From the IMG/VR virus record IMGVR_UViG_3300043409_000937, positions 1 through 34,777 of that record: a DNA stretch of 34,777 nucleotides; one strand, given 5' to 3'. Of the stretch, positions 7,840-14,977 are shown piece by piece (the stretch's first letter is position 1; each line of letters starts with the position of its first letter). This DNA is from a virus. Below the pieces are notes generated by a model. The model did not search any database. It was given only the letters and a program-made list of their open reading frames with translations, and was not told the DNA's origin. The translations under genes were made by a program, and so were the position numbers.

Positions 7840-8730
7840 ATGGCTAACACCCTCGATTCCGGCCTGAATGGGACGCTCATCTCCCAGGCGGGCCTAGACG
7901 CTTTCGTTGGAGCTTTTGCTCCCATGCAAGCCTTCACCACCGACTTTGACCCGGCTCCGGCCTCGAAGTCTGACACCATCCAAGTGCCTTACGTTCCGGC
8001 CGCTTCTGCCGCCGCGGACTTTTCCGGCACCTACACCCGTCAGGACAGCACCCTGAACAAGCGCACGATCACGCTCAACAAACACAAGTTTGTCACTTGG
8101 TTCCTGTCCGACGTGTCCATGGCTAAGTCGCCCGCCGCGACTTTGGAGCGCTTCGGTATGCAGAAGGGCTTCCAGTTGGCCAAGGCCGTGTTTCAGGACA
8201 TTTTGTCCGCGGTCACCAGCACCAACTACGGATCCGCTGCCCACACCGGTGTGGCCGCAAACTTCGATTACGCGGACGTGGTCGACATCAAGGACGCTTG
8301 CGACACCGCAGATATGCCCGAGGTGCCCCGCTCGTTGATCCTTGGATCCAGCTACTACAACGCCCTGCTGAAGGACTCCGTCATCAAGGACGCCGCCGCC
8401 CTCGGTGCGACTGCTAACCAGACCGGTTCCCTCCCGAACCTGTCCGGCTTCATGACCTACCGGTCGAGCCTAATCCCGGGCAACTCCCAGAACCTCGTAG
8501 GCTTCGCCGCTTACCCTTCCGCGCTCATCACCGCGATGCGTTACCTCCAGCCCGCTGGCCGCAGCCAAGATGGGGTCTATCGACCCGTGGCTGACGAAAA
8601 GACCGGCATCACCCTTGGCTACCGCGAGTTCTACGACAACGACACCGGAAACGTCGTCGCTGTGCTTGAGTGTTTCTATGGCTACGCTCTCGGCGAGGCC
8701 AATTCGCTCAAGCGGATCATCTCGGCCTAA
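7840..8730 (+). CDS. Major capsid protein
   Basis: This 296-residue protein lies directly after the protease/scaffold gene. It has an HK97-fold-like pattern: an N-terminal arm, a beta-rich segment with SDTIQVPYVPAASAA and TYTRQDSTLNKRTITLNKHK, a spine-helix region (RFGMQKGFQLAKAVFQDIL), and a C-terminal axial domain with SSYYNALLKDSVIKDA and TLGYREFYDNDTGN. It is unlike lambda gpE and closer to the non-lambda coat families by general look. The leader CACACCCAAACACACC lacks a Shine-Dalgarno sequence although the product must be abundant. The call rests on position, size and fold pattern. Confidence 0.85.
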   Translation: MANTLDSGLNGTLISQAGLDAFVGAFAPMQAFTTDFDPAPASKSDTIQVPYVPAASAAADFSGTYTRQDSTLNKRTITLNKHKFVTWFLSDVSMAKSPAATLERFGMQKGFQLAKAVFQDILSAVTSTNYGSAAHTGVAANFDYADVVDIKDACDTADMPEVPRSLILGSSYYNALLKDSVIKDAAALGATANQTGSLPNLSGFMTYRSSLIPGNSQNLVGFAAYPSALITAMRYLQPAGRSQDGVYRPVADEKTGITLGYREFYDNDTGNVVAVLECFYGYALGEANSLKRIISA

Positions 8731-8735
8731 TCGCC

Positions 8736-8948
8736 ATGCGCCTCGGGATTCTCATCGTAGACGGCAAGGTCGTTTCTGGACCCGCTCTGGCCTCACAGGT
8801 CGAAGCGGAGTTCAAAGCGACCGTGCATTCTGGGGGCAACGGAATCGGCACAATCGAACTTTGGTCTGAGGACCGAGGCCGCGAGAAGCGCCACAAGTTC
8901 CCGGGATCTATTCCCGCCCCGGTGCCAGACAAGCCGCGCAAAAAGTAA
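8736..8948 (+). CDS. Small hypothetical head/neck protein
   Basis: This is a 70-residue protein from the ATG at 8736, six bases after the capsid gene stop. The first half is a short beta-rich stretch (RLGILIVDGKVV). The C-terminus is basic and proline-rich (PAPVPDKPRKK). I do not recognise a family. The upstream in-frame extension overlaps the capsid gene and was not used. Its place suggests an accessory head protein or connector, but there is no motif to support a role. Confidence 0.6.
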   Translation: MRLGILIVDGKVVSGPALASQVEAEFKATVHSGGNGIGTIELWSEDRGREKRHKFPGSIPAPVPDKPRKK

Positions 8949-8956
8949 CCGAGCCA

Positions 8957-9265
8957 ATGAACGCAGCCGATACGGCACTCGCTAACGGATTCACCGCCTT
9001 GCTGGCAACGGCAGGGGACACGGTGACTTTCCGAGGTGCGTCCGTGTCGGCTGTGATCAACTGGGTTCCGTTTGACGAAAAAGCCTTTCCGAACAACCCG
9101 GACTTTGACCGCGAGTCAACCAGCCGAGTCGAGTTTGTCGACGGGGCAGTTTCTCCAGATCCGAAGGTCGGGGAGGTCATCACGCAGGGAACCAAATACC
9201 ACCGCATCCAATCTGTTCGCTATAACGGGCTGGCTTGGATGATGGATTGCGAGGTGACGACGTGA
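8957..9265 (+). CDS. Putative head-tail connector/stopper protein
   Basis: This 102-residue protein lies between the capsid and tail-completion genes, where lambda has the gpFII-type attachment protein. The sequence is beta-rich: DTVTFRGASVSAVINWVPFDE near the start and GEVITQGTKYHRIQSVRYNGLAW near the end. The latter is a common ending in small head-completion proteins, which sit below the portal and stop DNA leakage. The end overlaps the next GTG start (GTGA at 9262-9265). Function is inferred from order and fold type. Confidence 0.6.
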   Translation: MNAADTALANGFTALLATAGDTVTFRGASVSAVINWVPFDEKAFPNNPDFDRESTSRVEFVDGAVSPDPKVGEVITQGTKYHRIQSVRYNGLAWMMDCEVTT

Positions 9266-9969
9266 CTCTAAGCTTCGAGACCAACCTCGCCGAGTTCAAC
9301 GCTGCGTTGACCCGTTACGCCGCGCTGTCGAGCAAAGGAGCGGCTGAGGCCGTTGCCAAAAAGGGTGCCGACTTTGGTTTCCGCCTTTCCCGCAAATTGC
9401 TGGCGCTTGCCCCAAGCAAAGGTTCCGTCCGAGAAAGCCGCCTTGCCATCCTCGCTTCTGGTGGGGGCCTCAAGATCCGCGACAAGATCCGTCAAAGGGT
9501 CTACTCCAAATTGGGAGTGTCTCAGACCGCCGAAGGCCGAAAACTCCGCATGGGAGGCAAGAGACTGTCCGCTTCAAAACTGATCGGTGGAAAGCGCCTC
9601 AACCTTCAGGCCTTGCTGGTTCGCGCGGAACTCAACACCCGCGAAAGTGGCCGAGGGTTCTCCGCGTTGTCTGCCCGGTACCGATCGCTTTCTCAGCAAC
9701 TGGCCGCTGACCGATTCGGTGAACAGCGCAAGAAGATCACAGACCGATACAACCGGCTTGTGTCTCAGGTCGGTTTCAAGCGGGACGCTGATTCCGTAAG
9801 TTTGACTTTCCAGTGGGGCGGCAACGAGTCATCCGGCAAACTGGCCGCATCCCTCCAGAAGCCGCGCCAACAAGCAGCAATTGCCGACGCGCTCAACGAA
9901 GCCCGGGCTGACATGATGGAATACATCATCCGCAAACAAGCCCAAGCCGCCCGGACGATGGCTATTTGA
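9262..9969 (+). CDS. Putative tail completion protein (gpZ-like)
   Basis: The 235-residue protein starts at GTG 9262, chosen because it overlaps the preceding stop; an ATG at 9235 would add nine residues inside the previous gene. It begins with FETNLAEFNAALTRYAALSSK and GADFGFRLSRKLLALAPSKGSVRE, a helix-then-beta pattern seen in tail completion and head-tail joining proteins of the gpZ/HK97 gp10 type. The rest is very basic. It is larger than the usual 120-190 residues because of a central arginine/lysine-rich insertion. The next gene fits the tail terminator. Confidence 0.6.
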   Translation: MTLSFETNLAEFNAALTRYAALSSKGAAEAVAKKGADFGFRLSRKLLALAPSKGSVRESRLAILASGGGLKIRDKIRQRVYSKLGVSQTAEGRKLRMGGKRLSASKLIGGKRLNLQALLVRAELNTRESGRGFSALSARYRSLSQQLAADRFGEQRKKITDRYNRLVSQVGFKRDADSVSLTFQWGGNESSGKLAASLQKPRQQAAIADALNEARADMMEYIIRKQAQAARTMAI

Positions 9970-9972
9970 CCC

Positions 9973-10425
9973 ATGCTTTCCCTCGCATCCATGCAGTCAA
10001 CGGTGGCCGCGGCAATCAATGCCAACGCGTTCTTTTCAAGCGCCCCAAGCGTGCTCTGCATTTCCGACGACGGGCTCCAGGACTCTGCCATCGAGACCCA
10101 ACTCCGGTCCAAAGGCTGCGTGGTTGTAATTCCTCCGATTCTTCGGGCAATGCGCCGAGACATTGGTGGCGGCAAGCTGCTTCTGGACGCCGAGATCGTG
10201 GTTCGAGTGCTGGTCAACCCGCACGTCAACACGGCGGCAGGAGGGGCCAACCGGAACGTCTATGCCGCGATTGCAGCGGTGACCCAATCCGTCTTGTCGT
10301 GGGTTCCTGCCACCGTCGGGGACCGTCGATTCGAGACCTCCGAGGATTTCCTCCAGATCGCCGTCAACGACACCGGACTACTCGGTTACCACTTACTTTT
10401 CACGAAACTTTCCACCCTTAACTGA
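9973..10425 (+). CDS. Putative tail terminator protein (gpU-like)
   Basis: This 150-residue protein comes just before the tail tube gene, as lambda gpU does. It has an N-terminal helix (MQSTVAAAINANAFF), alternating strands (GCVVVIPPI, LDAEIVVRVLVN) and a helix near AIAAVTQSVLSWVP, which agrees with the small alpha/beta tail terminator fold. Such a protein forms a hexameric ring that ends tube growth and links the tail to the head. A long frame beginning at 9966 on the same strand is a shadow. The family call is from order and secondary structure only. Confidence 0.6.
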   Translation: MLSLASMQSTVAAAINANAFFSSAPSVLCISDDGLQDSAIETQLRSKGCVVVIPPILRAMRRDIGGGKLLLDAEIVVRVLVNPHVNTAAGGANRNVYAAIAAVTQSVLSWVPATVGDRRFETSEDFLQIAVNDTGLLGYHLLFTKLSTLN

Positions 10426-10438
10426 CCTCTAAAACCCC

Positions 10439-10972
10439 ATGAACACCGCTTCAGTTATTCTCGGCAACCACGGCTTCTTCTTCCGCGATGGCGGCAGTTT
10501 CACCGTTCCTTCAGCCGGCACCGCAGCCCGCACATCCAAGCCCGGAGCCGCTGACACCGGATGGATTGACCTCGGCATTCTGTCCGAGGCCACCATTCAG
10601 CACGAACGCGAAGAGCGCGACATATTCGCCCCGACCCCAGGCGTGATGCGTCTCTATGACGTCATCGAGACCAAGCGCCAGTTGTCCATCAACCTGACGG
10701 CTCAGGAACTCAGCCCGCTGGCGTTTGAGTTGATCTTCGGCACGCTCGCTTTGACCTCGGCTTCGACCCAGTACAACCCGCTGGAAGGTGCGACCAAAAA
10801 GGGCTGGCTTAAATTGCAGCAGTACAACCAGAGCGATGCCCTCGTCAACACGATGGACGTCTACGTTCAGATCAAGGTGTCGGGCGAAATCAGCTTCAGC
10901 GACAACGTCGTCACCGCTCAGTTTGAGGCACGCGTTCTGCACTCGACCTTAAACACCGGCACCCTCGCCTAA
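10439..10972 (+). CDS. Major tail tube protein
   Basis: This 177-residue protein has the usual tail-tube features: a hydrophobic start, GWIDLGILSEATIQHEREERDIFAPTPG, then a RQLSINLTAQELSPLAFELIFG helix-strand unit, and a strand-rich C-terminus (VNTMDVYVQIKVSGEISFSDN). The phrase about a change along a column followed by E-R-E-x-x-D is often seen in tube proteins that stack as hexamers around the tape measure. Position after the terminator-like gene agrees. The leader CTCTAAAACCCC has no Shine-Dalgarno sequence. Confidence 0.8.
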   Translation: MNTASVILGNHGFFFRDGGSFTVPSAGTAARTSKPGAADTGWIDLGILSEATIQHEREERDIFAPTPGVMRLYDVIETKRQLSINLTAQELSPLAFELIFGTLALTSASTQYNPLEGATKKGWLKLQQYNQSDALVNTMDVYVQIKVSGEISFSDNVVTAQFEARVLHSTLNTGTLA

Positions 10973-10982
10973 CCAAACAACC

Positions 10983-12152
10983 ATGCCCGCCGATCCAATT
11001 ACGCCCGGCTTGGCCGCGGCGTGGTCCAACACAAACCCGACGGTCTACGGTGTTCCTTCGAGGTTCACCGCAGCCGTCCGGGCGCAGTCAAACCAGACGA
11101 TTGGCGCGACTCTTACCGGCACGTTTGACTCGGTAAATTTACAGGGGACACTTGCAACGGTTTCGAGCCGTGCGATTTTGCTCACCGCTCAATCGGTGAC
11201 GACGCAAAACGGCATCTACACCACCGGGGCTGGGTCGGTTGCGGTAGACATCAGCGCCACGTTTGGGGGCGGCACCAAAGTGGTCAGCAGTCTGACGGTG
11301 GGACGGCTTTATTACTGGATTCAGTCCAACGGCTACACGGTCACAAACGGGACTGAGACGCTTACCGCCAGCGGATTTATCACCGCGTCATCCGGTGGTT
11401 CTTTGACCTTTACGGGGCCGGCCGCTGCGTTCCAGACCGACAGTCTCTACGAGGCCGGGCTTGTCCGTCTCACGTTGTTTGATGCCCCGAATGAGTTCCC
11501 GGTTGAGTTGGTGGTCAACGTCACCGGAGGCACCTCCGTCAACACTTGGTGGGAACTCACCTCGACCGTCACCAGCGTGGGCAGTTCTGCGATTGTGTTC
11601 TCTCAAATCACCATCGCCAGTTTGGACGTCGGTTTCGAGGACAACCCGTTTGACAACACGCCGCCGGTCGCTGCAACGGTCGCCGAGGCTGCGCCTTACG
11701 ACAACACCAGCCCGACCGCGGTGACGCCGAGCTTGTCGCAGTCATTCGCCAACACTACGCCGGACGGCAAGACTCCAAGCACCGCCGCCGCGTTCGACAA
11801 CACCGCCGCCAGTGCGTTGGTGCTTCAAGGCGAGCAATCACCCGTTGCTGGCATTACAACGCCCGCCAGCCCGACCGCCGTGAGCCACAGCGCCACGTTG
11901 GTTGCAGGGACCAACTATCTCGTCCAAGTTGGAGCCCGCCTTGCTCCCGTCACGGTCACCCTGCCCGACCCTGGCAGTCTTGCCCAACGCATCGAGATTG
12001 CCGACGTCACCTCTCAGGCCGCGACTGATGCAATCACGGTGAACGCCGGATCAAGAGACATCGAGACGGCCGGCCAAACCTCCTACACCATCGACCGCAA
12101 CGACGCGGTCCTTGTTTTGTCCTACACCGGAAGCAAGTGGAAAATCCTCTGA
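10983..12152 (+). CDS. Threonine/alanine-rich surface or tail decoration protein
   Basis: This 389-residue protein is rich in Thr, Ser, Ala and Val and almost free of charge, like phage surface or fibre proteins. The first ~215 residues look like stacked beta sandwiches (SVTTQNGIYTTGAGSVAVDI, TVGRLYYWIQSNGYTVTNG). Residues about 223-277 contain four related units around the motif (F/Y)(D/A)NTxPxxxTP. The last ~100 residues resemble a compact beta domain ending in NDAVLVLSYTGSKWKIL, a pattern seen at ends of fibre-like proteins. It lies right after the tail tube gene. I do not recognise a named family. Confidence 0.7.
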   Translation: MPADPITPGLAAAWSNTNPTVYGVPSRFTAAVRAQSNQTIGATLTGTFDSVNLQGTLATVSSRAILLTAQSVTTQNGIYTTGAGSVAVDISATFGGGTKVVSSLTVGRLYYWIQSNGYTVTNGTETLTASGFITASSGGSLTFTGPAAAFQTDSLYEAGLVRLTLFDAPNEFPVELVVNVTGGTSVNTWWELTSTVTSVGSSAIVFSQITIASLDVGFEDNPFDNTPPVAATVAEAAPYDNTSPTAVTPSLSQSFANTTPDGKTPSTAAAFDNTAASALVLQGEQSPVAGITTPASPTAVSHSATLVAGTNYLVQVGARLAPVTVTLPDPGSLAQRIEIADVTSQAATDAITVNAGSRDIETAGQTSYTIDRNDAVLVLSYTGSKWKIL

Positions 12153-12159
12153 CCCCATC

Positions 12160-12444
12160 ATGATCACAAAAATTGCCGTGGCGACGACCGCCACCCTCGT
12201 CGATGCAGCCTCCGAAAGGCAGTGGCTGATGCTGCAAAATCAGTCCGACACCGCGATCTTCATCTCGTTCGATGGCACCTCCACGGTGACTACCGATTCA
12301 GGAGCAACCCCGGGCATTCGGCTGGCTCCCTACGACACCATCATGTCCACGGACATTTCCGGTCGGTTCAGCGGCAACAATTTCCCGATCTACGCTATTC
12401 ACGGCGGGACCGGCACCAAAAACCTCGTCCTTCACGAAGTCTAA
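12160..12444 (+). CDS. Small beta-rich decoration-like protein
   Basis: The 94-residue protein starts at the ATG at 12160, eight bases after the previous stop. The upstream in-frame start at 12112 lies inside the previous gene and was not used. The sequence has WLMLQNQSDTAIFISFDG and ending NFPIYAIHGGTGTKNLVLHEV. This is a single jelly-roll-like or immunoglobulin-like pattern common in small phage head or tail decoration proteins, where a strand pair binds the surface and a glycine-rich loop joins a last strand. No catalytic residues are visible. Role is inferred from composition and neighbours. Confidence 0.65.
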   Translation: MITKIAVATTATLVDAASERQWLMLQNQSDTAIFISFDGTSTVTTDSGATPGIRLAPYDTIMSTDISGRFSGNNFPIYAIHGGTGTKNLVLHEV

Positions 12445-12456
12445 AAATTTACTACC

Positions 12457-13209
12457 ATGAGTTGGAACATTAAAACTCCCGGGGACTACATCAACGGGCC
12501 GCTGACGGTCGCTGGCTCCGCCACCATCACCGGCGATCTGACGGTGGCTACTGATGCGTTTAAAGTCATCAGTGCCACAAAAGATGTGTGTATCGGAACC
12601 GTGACTCCGACTTTCAACAACAAACTGACAGTTGTTGGTGGTGGTGGTGGAGATGCGTTTATTACATCCGGTAACGGCACTCGCACTGGTTACATTGGTA
12701 CCGATGGAACCTATGTTATCATGGGTGGATATAGCAATCATACGCTGAGAATCCATGCTAATGATGTTGCTCAAATGCAGATTGCTCCGCTTGGTCTTTT
12801 TGAGTGGTACGACGGCGCTGGTGGCACCCGAATGACCCTCAACAGCACGGGGTTGGGCGTGGGGGTTACGGCGAGTTCTGGTGGTAGCATTTCAAACACT
12901 TCTCAGATTTTAGCGGGAATATTCTCAACACTGATTGGAATTTTACCGTCAGTTGCTACCGCAACTCCAACCACAATATTTGCAGCACCATCAGAATCAA
13001 CATTGATAGTGACTGCTTATGTAGTGGGTGCTGCACCATCCGATTACAAGGTTGTTGCTGTAGTTAAGGTAGGTGGTGGAGTTGTCGCAATTACAAACAT
13101 TTCTACTGCTACAAGCATAACAATTACTGCTAGTGGAACAAATATTCAAGTTACACAAACAAGCGGCGGCTCTCAGAACGTCTATTTCAACGTGCTTCGT
13201 TTATCCTAA
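12457..13209 (+). CDS. Tail fibre-like protein with AT-rich, probably exchanged region
   Basis: This 250-residue protein opens with NIKTPGDYINGPLTVAGSATITGDLTV, a beta-helix-like repeat used at the start of many tail fibre and spike proteins. A glycine-rich part follows (VVGGGGGDAF), then RMTLNSTGLGVGV, and a C-terminal beta domain rich in Thr, Ser and Ile. Base composition changes inside the gene: the row 13081-13140 has only 22 G or C in 60, while neighbouring genes are clearly GC-rich. That suggests a receptor-facing part gained from another source. No chaperone or peptidase motif is visible. Confidence 0.7.
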   Translation: MSWNIKTPGDYINGPLTVAGSATITGDLTVATDAFKVISATKDVCIGTVTPTFNNKLTVVGGGGGDAFITSGNGTRTGYIGTDGTYVIMGGYSNHTLRIHANDVAQMQIAPLGLFEWYDGAGGTRMTLNSTGLGVGVTASSGGSISNTSQILAGIFSTLIGILPSVATATPTTIFAAPSESTLIVTAYVVGAAPSDYKVVAVVKVGGGVVAITNISTATSITITASGTNIQVTQTSGGSQNVYFNVLRLS

Positions 13210-13217
13210 CCAATACC

Positions 13218-13622
13218 ATGATTACCCTCTCTTGGATCATCGAACGCCTTCTCGTTAAGCCGACCGAAGGCTCACTCACCGATGTCGTAATCACCGCCGA
13301 TTGGCGATGCAACGGCACTCAGGATCAATACAGCGGCACCTGCTACGGCTCATGCTCGTTCCAGCCGCCGTCTGGTGAGTTCACGCCTTATCCTGACCTG
13401 ACGCAGGAACAGGTGCTTGGCTGGTGCTTTAGCAACGGCGTCGATCAAGCGGCCATCGAAGCGAACGTGACGTTGCAGATCGAGAATCAGATCAATCCGC
13501 CGGTGATTGCTCCGCCGTTGCCGTGGGTGCCGGTTGTGGTTGCCAAGCCTGTAATTGTTGCCGATGCTGCCTCCGCTGATACGGTGACCGAGGCAACGCC
13601 CGAAGTGCTGGTCAGCGAGTAA
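13218..13622 (+). CDS. DUF7936-type phage protein
   Basis: This 134-residue protein has LSWIIERLLVKPTEG, then VVITADWRCNGTQDQYSGTC and YGSCSFQPPSG, followed by LTQEQVLGWCFSNGVDQAAIEA. The same order (a strand pair with W-x-C/A, a small sandwich, then a T-E-x-x-V-L-G-W helix) occurs in a group of phage proteins next to tail fibre genes. The C-terminal tail is alanine/valine/proline-rich and probably disordered. Function is unknown; the context suggests a structural or fibre-associated role. Four cysteines are present. The family name is from memory of the pattern. Confidence 0.65.
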   Translation: MITLSWIIERLLVKPTEGSLTDVVITADWRCNGTQDQYSGTCYGSCSFQPPSGEFTPYPDLTQEQVLGWCFSNGVDQAAIEANVTLQIENQINPPVIAPPLPWVPVVVAKPVIVADAASADTVTEATPEVLVSE

Positions 13623-13641
13623 AAACCACCTCATCGCACTC

Positions 13642-13869
13642 ATGGAAAACGTTACTGCTCCTATTACGATCACTTGGATTCTGACCGAAGAAAAAGCTCA
13701 GAAGGTTATCGAATGTTTGGACATCTGCTGCAAGGCGGGCGGTCTCCAAAATGCCCGGGTTGCTCTGCCTTTGGCTGAGGAACTGATGCAGACCGCGCTC
13801 AAGGCTAAGGAAGGCCAAGAAGTCGCGTCTAAAGCCCCGGCAAACGCCGAGGACATCACAAAGAACTGA
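13642..13869 (+). CDS. Small hypothetical helical protein
   Basis: This 75-residue protein has the sequence WILTEEKAQKVIECLDICCKAGGLQNARVALPLAEELMQ. This is two or three amphipathic helices, followed by an alanine/lysine-rich tail. The ATG follows a leader AACCACCTCATCGCACTC without a Shine-Dalgarno sequence. Similar short helical proteins with an ARVALPLAE-like segment occur next to fibre and lysis genes in some phages, but no function is known to me. Confidence 0.6.
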   Translation: MENVTAPITITWILTEEKAQKVIECLDICCKAGGLQNARVALPLAEELMQTALKAKEGQEVASKAPANAEDITKN

Positions 13870-13877
13870 CCGAGCAG

Positions 13878-14054
13878 ATGACCAACAACCACGACGAGAT
13901 CCGCGATGGGTCAATCGGTATCGGGTCGGGCCTAGTTTCCGCAGTGATGGGGATTCTAAAGCCTCTCGGTGAGGTTGCGTCATCCGTTGGGTCAATCGTC
14001 GGTTGCGTCATAGCTTGCGTCATGCTCTACCGGCTGCTACGAAAGAAAGACTAA
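13878..14054 (+). CDS. Small single-span membrane protein, holin-like candidate
   Basis: The 58-residue ORF starts at ATG 13878 and ends at TAA 14052-14054. Residues 1-10 are polar (MTNNHDEIRD). Residues about 12-25 are moderately hydrophobic and glycine-rich, and residues about 36-52 (SSVGSIVGCVIACVMLY) form a likely membrane span. The end is basic (RLLRKKD), giving a cytoplasmic-positive tail. Size and shape fit a small holin or pinholin. The gene fills the gap between two other genes and is two bases upstream of another membrane protein gene, so a lysis cassette is possible. Confidence 0.6.
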   Translation: MTNNHDEIRDGSIGIGSGLVSAVMGILKPLGEVASSVGSIVGCVIACVMLYRLLRKKD

Positions 14055-14056
14055 CC

Positions 14057-14278
14057 ATGAACATGAAAACCACTCTGGCCGGTATCGGCTCCATCCTCGC
14101 CGCTGTTGGGTTTGCCCTGAAGGCAATCTTTGACAACGACCCAGCCACCAACGTGGACATCGGTGCGACCATCGCCGCGGTCACCGCTGGCATTGGTTTG
14201 ATCGCTGCCAAGGACGCCAAGGAATCGAAGCCGCTGTTGTCCGACAAGCCAGCCGAGCCTAGCGAGCCCAAGGCGTGA
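14057..14278 (+). CDS. Holin-like membrane protein
   Basis: The 73-residue protein starts at ATG 14057, two bases after the previous stop; the ATG at 14003 would overlap the upstream gene. It has two hydrophobic stretches, about residues 6-23 (TLAGIGSILAAVGFALKA) and 33-50 (IGATIAAVTAGIGLIAAK), separated by FDNDPATNVD. A charged proline/glutamate-rich tail follows. Small phage proteins with this two-segment plan are often annotated as holins, which open the inner membrane for the endolysin. Function is inferred. Its stop overlaps the next GTG. Confidence 0.6.
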   Translation: MNMKTTLAGIGSILAAVGFALKAIFDNDPATNVDIGATIAAVTAGIGLIAAKDAKESKPLLSDKPAEPSEPKA

Positions 14279-14448
14279 ATTGGCTCGAACAGATCGTCAC
14301 CGCCTTGCTGAAGTTCCTCCGCGACCTAGCCCGTGAACCAAACACCCTCGACAACGCGCAAACGCCTCCAGAAGTTCGCCGTGGTTGGGATGCTTGGATT
14401 CGCAACCGGCTGCGGGACAAGGGCGGTGGTGATCGACCCCAGGGCTGA
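14275..14448 (+). CDS. Small overlapping ORF, role unknown
   Basis: The 57-residue ORF starts at GTG overlapping the previous stop (GTGA at 14275-14278) and ends at 14448. The N-terminus NWLEQIVTALLKFLRDLAR is an amphipathic or weakly hydrophobic helix. The end is tryptophan- and arginine-rich (RRGWDAWIRNRLRDKGG). Half of the gene overlaps the lipoprotein-like ORF in another frame. That geometry recalls Rz/Rz1 spanin pairs, but the helix is too short and charged for a clear membrane anchor. Coupling to the previous gene is the best support that it is real. Confidence 0.5.
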   Translation: MNWLEQIVTALLKFLRDLAREPNTLDNAQTPPEVRRGWDAWIRNRLRDKGGGDRPQG

Positions 14449-14584
14449 CGTTGTCCGCCTCGGGCCGGGAGTGCGCGGTCCGGTCTACGTTTTCGTAGAT
14501 GGGCAATGGACGCTGACCCGGAAAATGACTTTGCCCGAAGGCTGGTTCGCCGGTCCCGGGCCTCAACCAGAAACAAAACCCTAA
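14333..14584 (+). CDS. Putative lipoprotein in overlapping frame (spanin-like candidate)
   Basis: The 83-residue protein starts at GTG 14333 in the frame one base ahead of the preceding ORF and overlaps it by 116 bases. It has a basic start (TTRKRLQKF), a hydrophobic stretch (AVVGMLGFATGC) ending in a possible lipobox Cys at about residue 27, and a small beta-rich domain (VVRLGPGVRGPVYVFVDGQW). Outer-membrane lipoproteins of this size act as o-spanins in Gram-negative phages. The ending LPEGWFAGPGP is of a type I associate with phage lysis-region lipoproteins. The lysis role is an inference. Confidence 0.55.
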   Translation: MNQTPSTTRKRLQKFAVVGMLGFATGCGTRAVVIDPRADVVRLGPGVRGPVYVFVDGQWTLTRKMTLPEGWFAGPGPQPETKP

Positions 14585-14593
14585 AATATTCCC

Positions 14594-14977
14594 ATGACTG
14601 ACAGCATGGCCACATTGATGGGCGGCAAACAACTTGTCGCCTACCACCTCGACGGAACTCAAGAGATCGTGGATCTCAAGCAGTTGCCCGTTCGATTGCT
14701 CCCGCAATACCTCGCCACCATCGACGACGAGGCATCTCGATTGGAGATGATTCTCGGCAAACCAGCAGGGTGGGCCGACACGATCACATCTGACTCGCAC
14801 GTCGAGTTGCTTGAGGCCGGGGAGGGTCTCAACTCAGATTCTTTTTCCGCGTGGCTCCGTCGCAGAGTGCAGCGACAGGAGCAGCTAGTGCCGGGCTCAA
14901 GCGGCGAGTTGGGCAAGCAGTTGCTGCTGTCAGCCTCGCCGAGTGGGTCGCGGAATGCGCGGTCCGCTGTGGTTTGA
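14594..14977 (+). CDS. Tail assembly chaperone (gpG-like)
   Basis: This 127-residue protein sits just before the tape measure gene, where lambda gpG and gpGT keep the tape measure soluble and recruit tube subunits. The N-terminal part is alpha/beta (QLVAYHLDGTQEIVDLKQLPVRLLPQYLATI), and EASRLEMILGKP is a typical helix of this group. The last ~40 residues after codon 84 are Ser/Gly/Arg-rich and look less natural than the -1 frame. That fits a system in which a fraction of ribosomes shift frame. The leader TAAAATATTCCC has no Shine-Dalgarno sequence. Confidence 0.75.
   Translation: MTDSMATLMGGKQLVAYHLDGTQEIVDLKQLPVRLLPQYLATIDDEASRLEMILGKPAGWADTITSDSHVELLEAGEGLNSDSFSAWLRRRVQRQEQLVPGSSGELGKQLLLSASPSGSRNARSAVV

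Noticed and set aside
9966-10421. 151-codon frame on the same strand
   Set aside because: It is Arg/Pro/Gly-rich and without fold-like pattern, and covers the better tail terminator ORF at 9973-10425.
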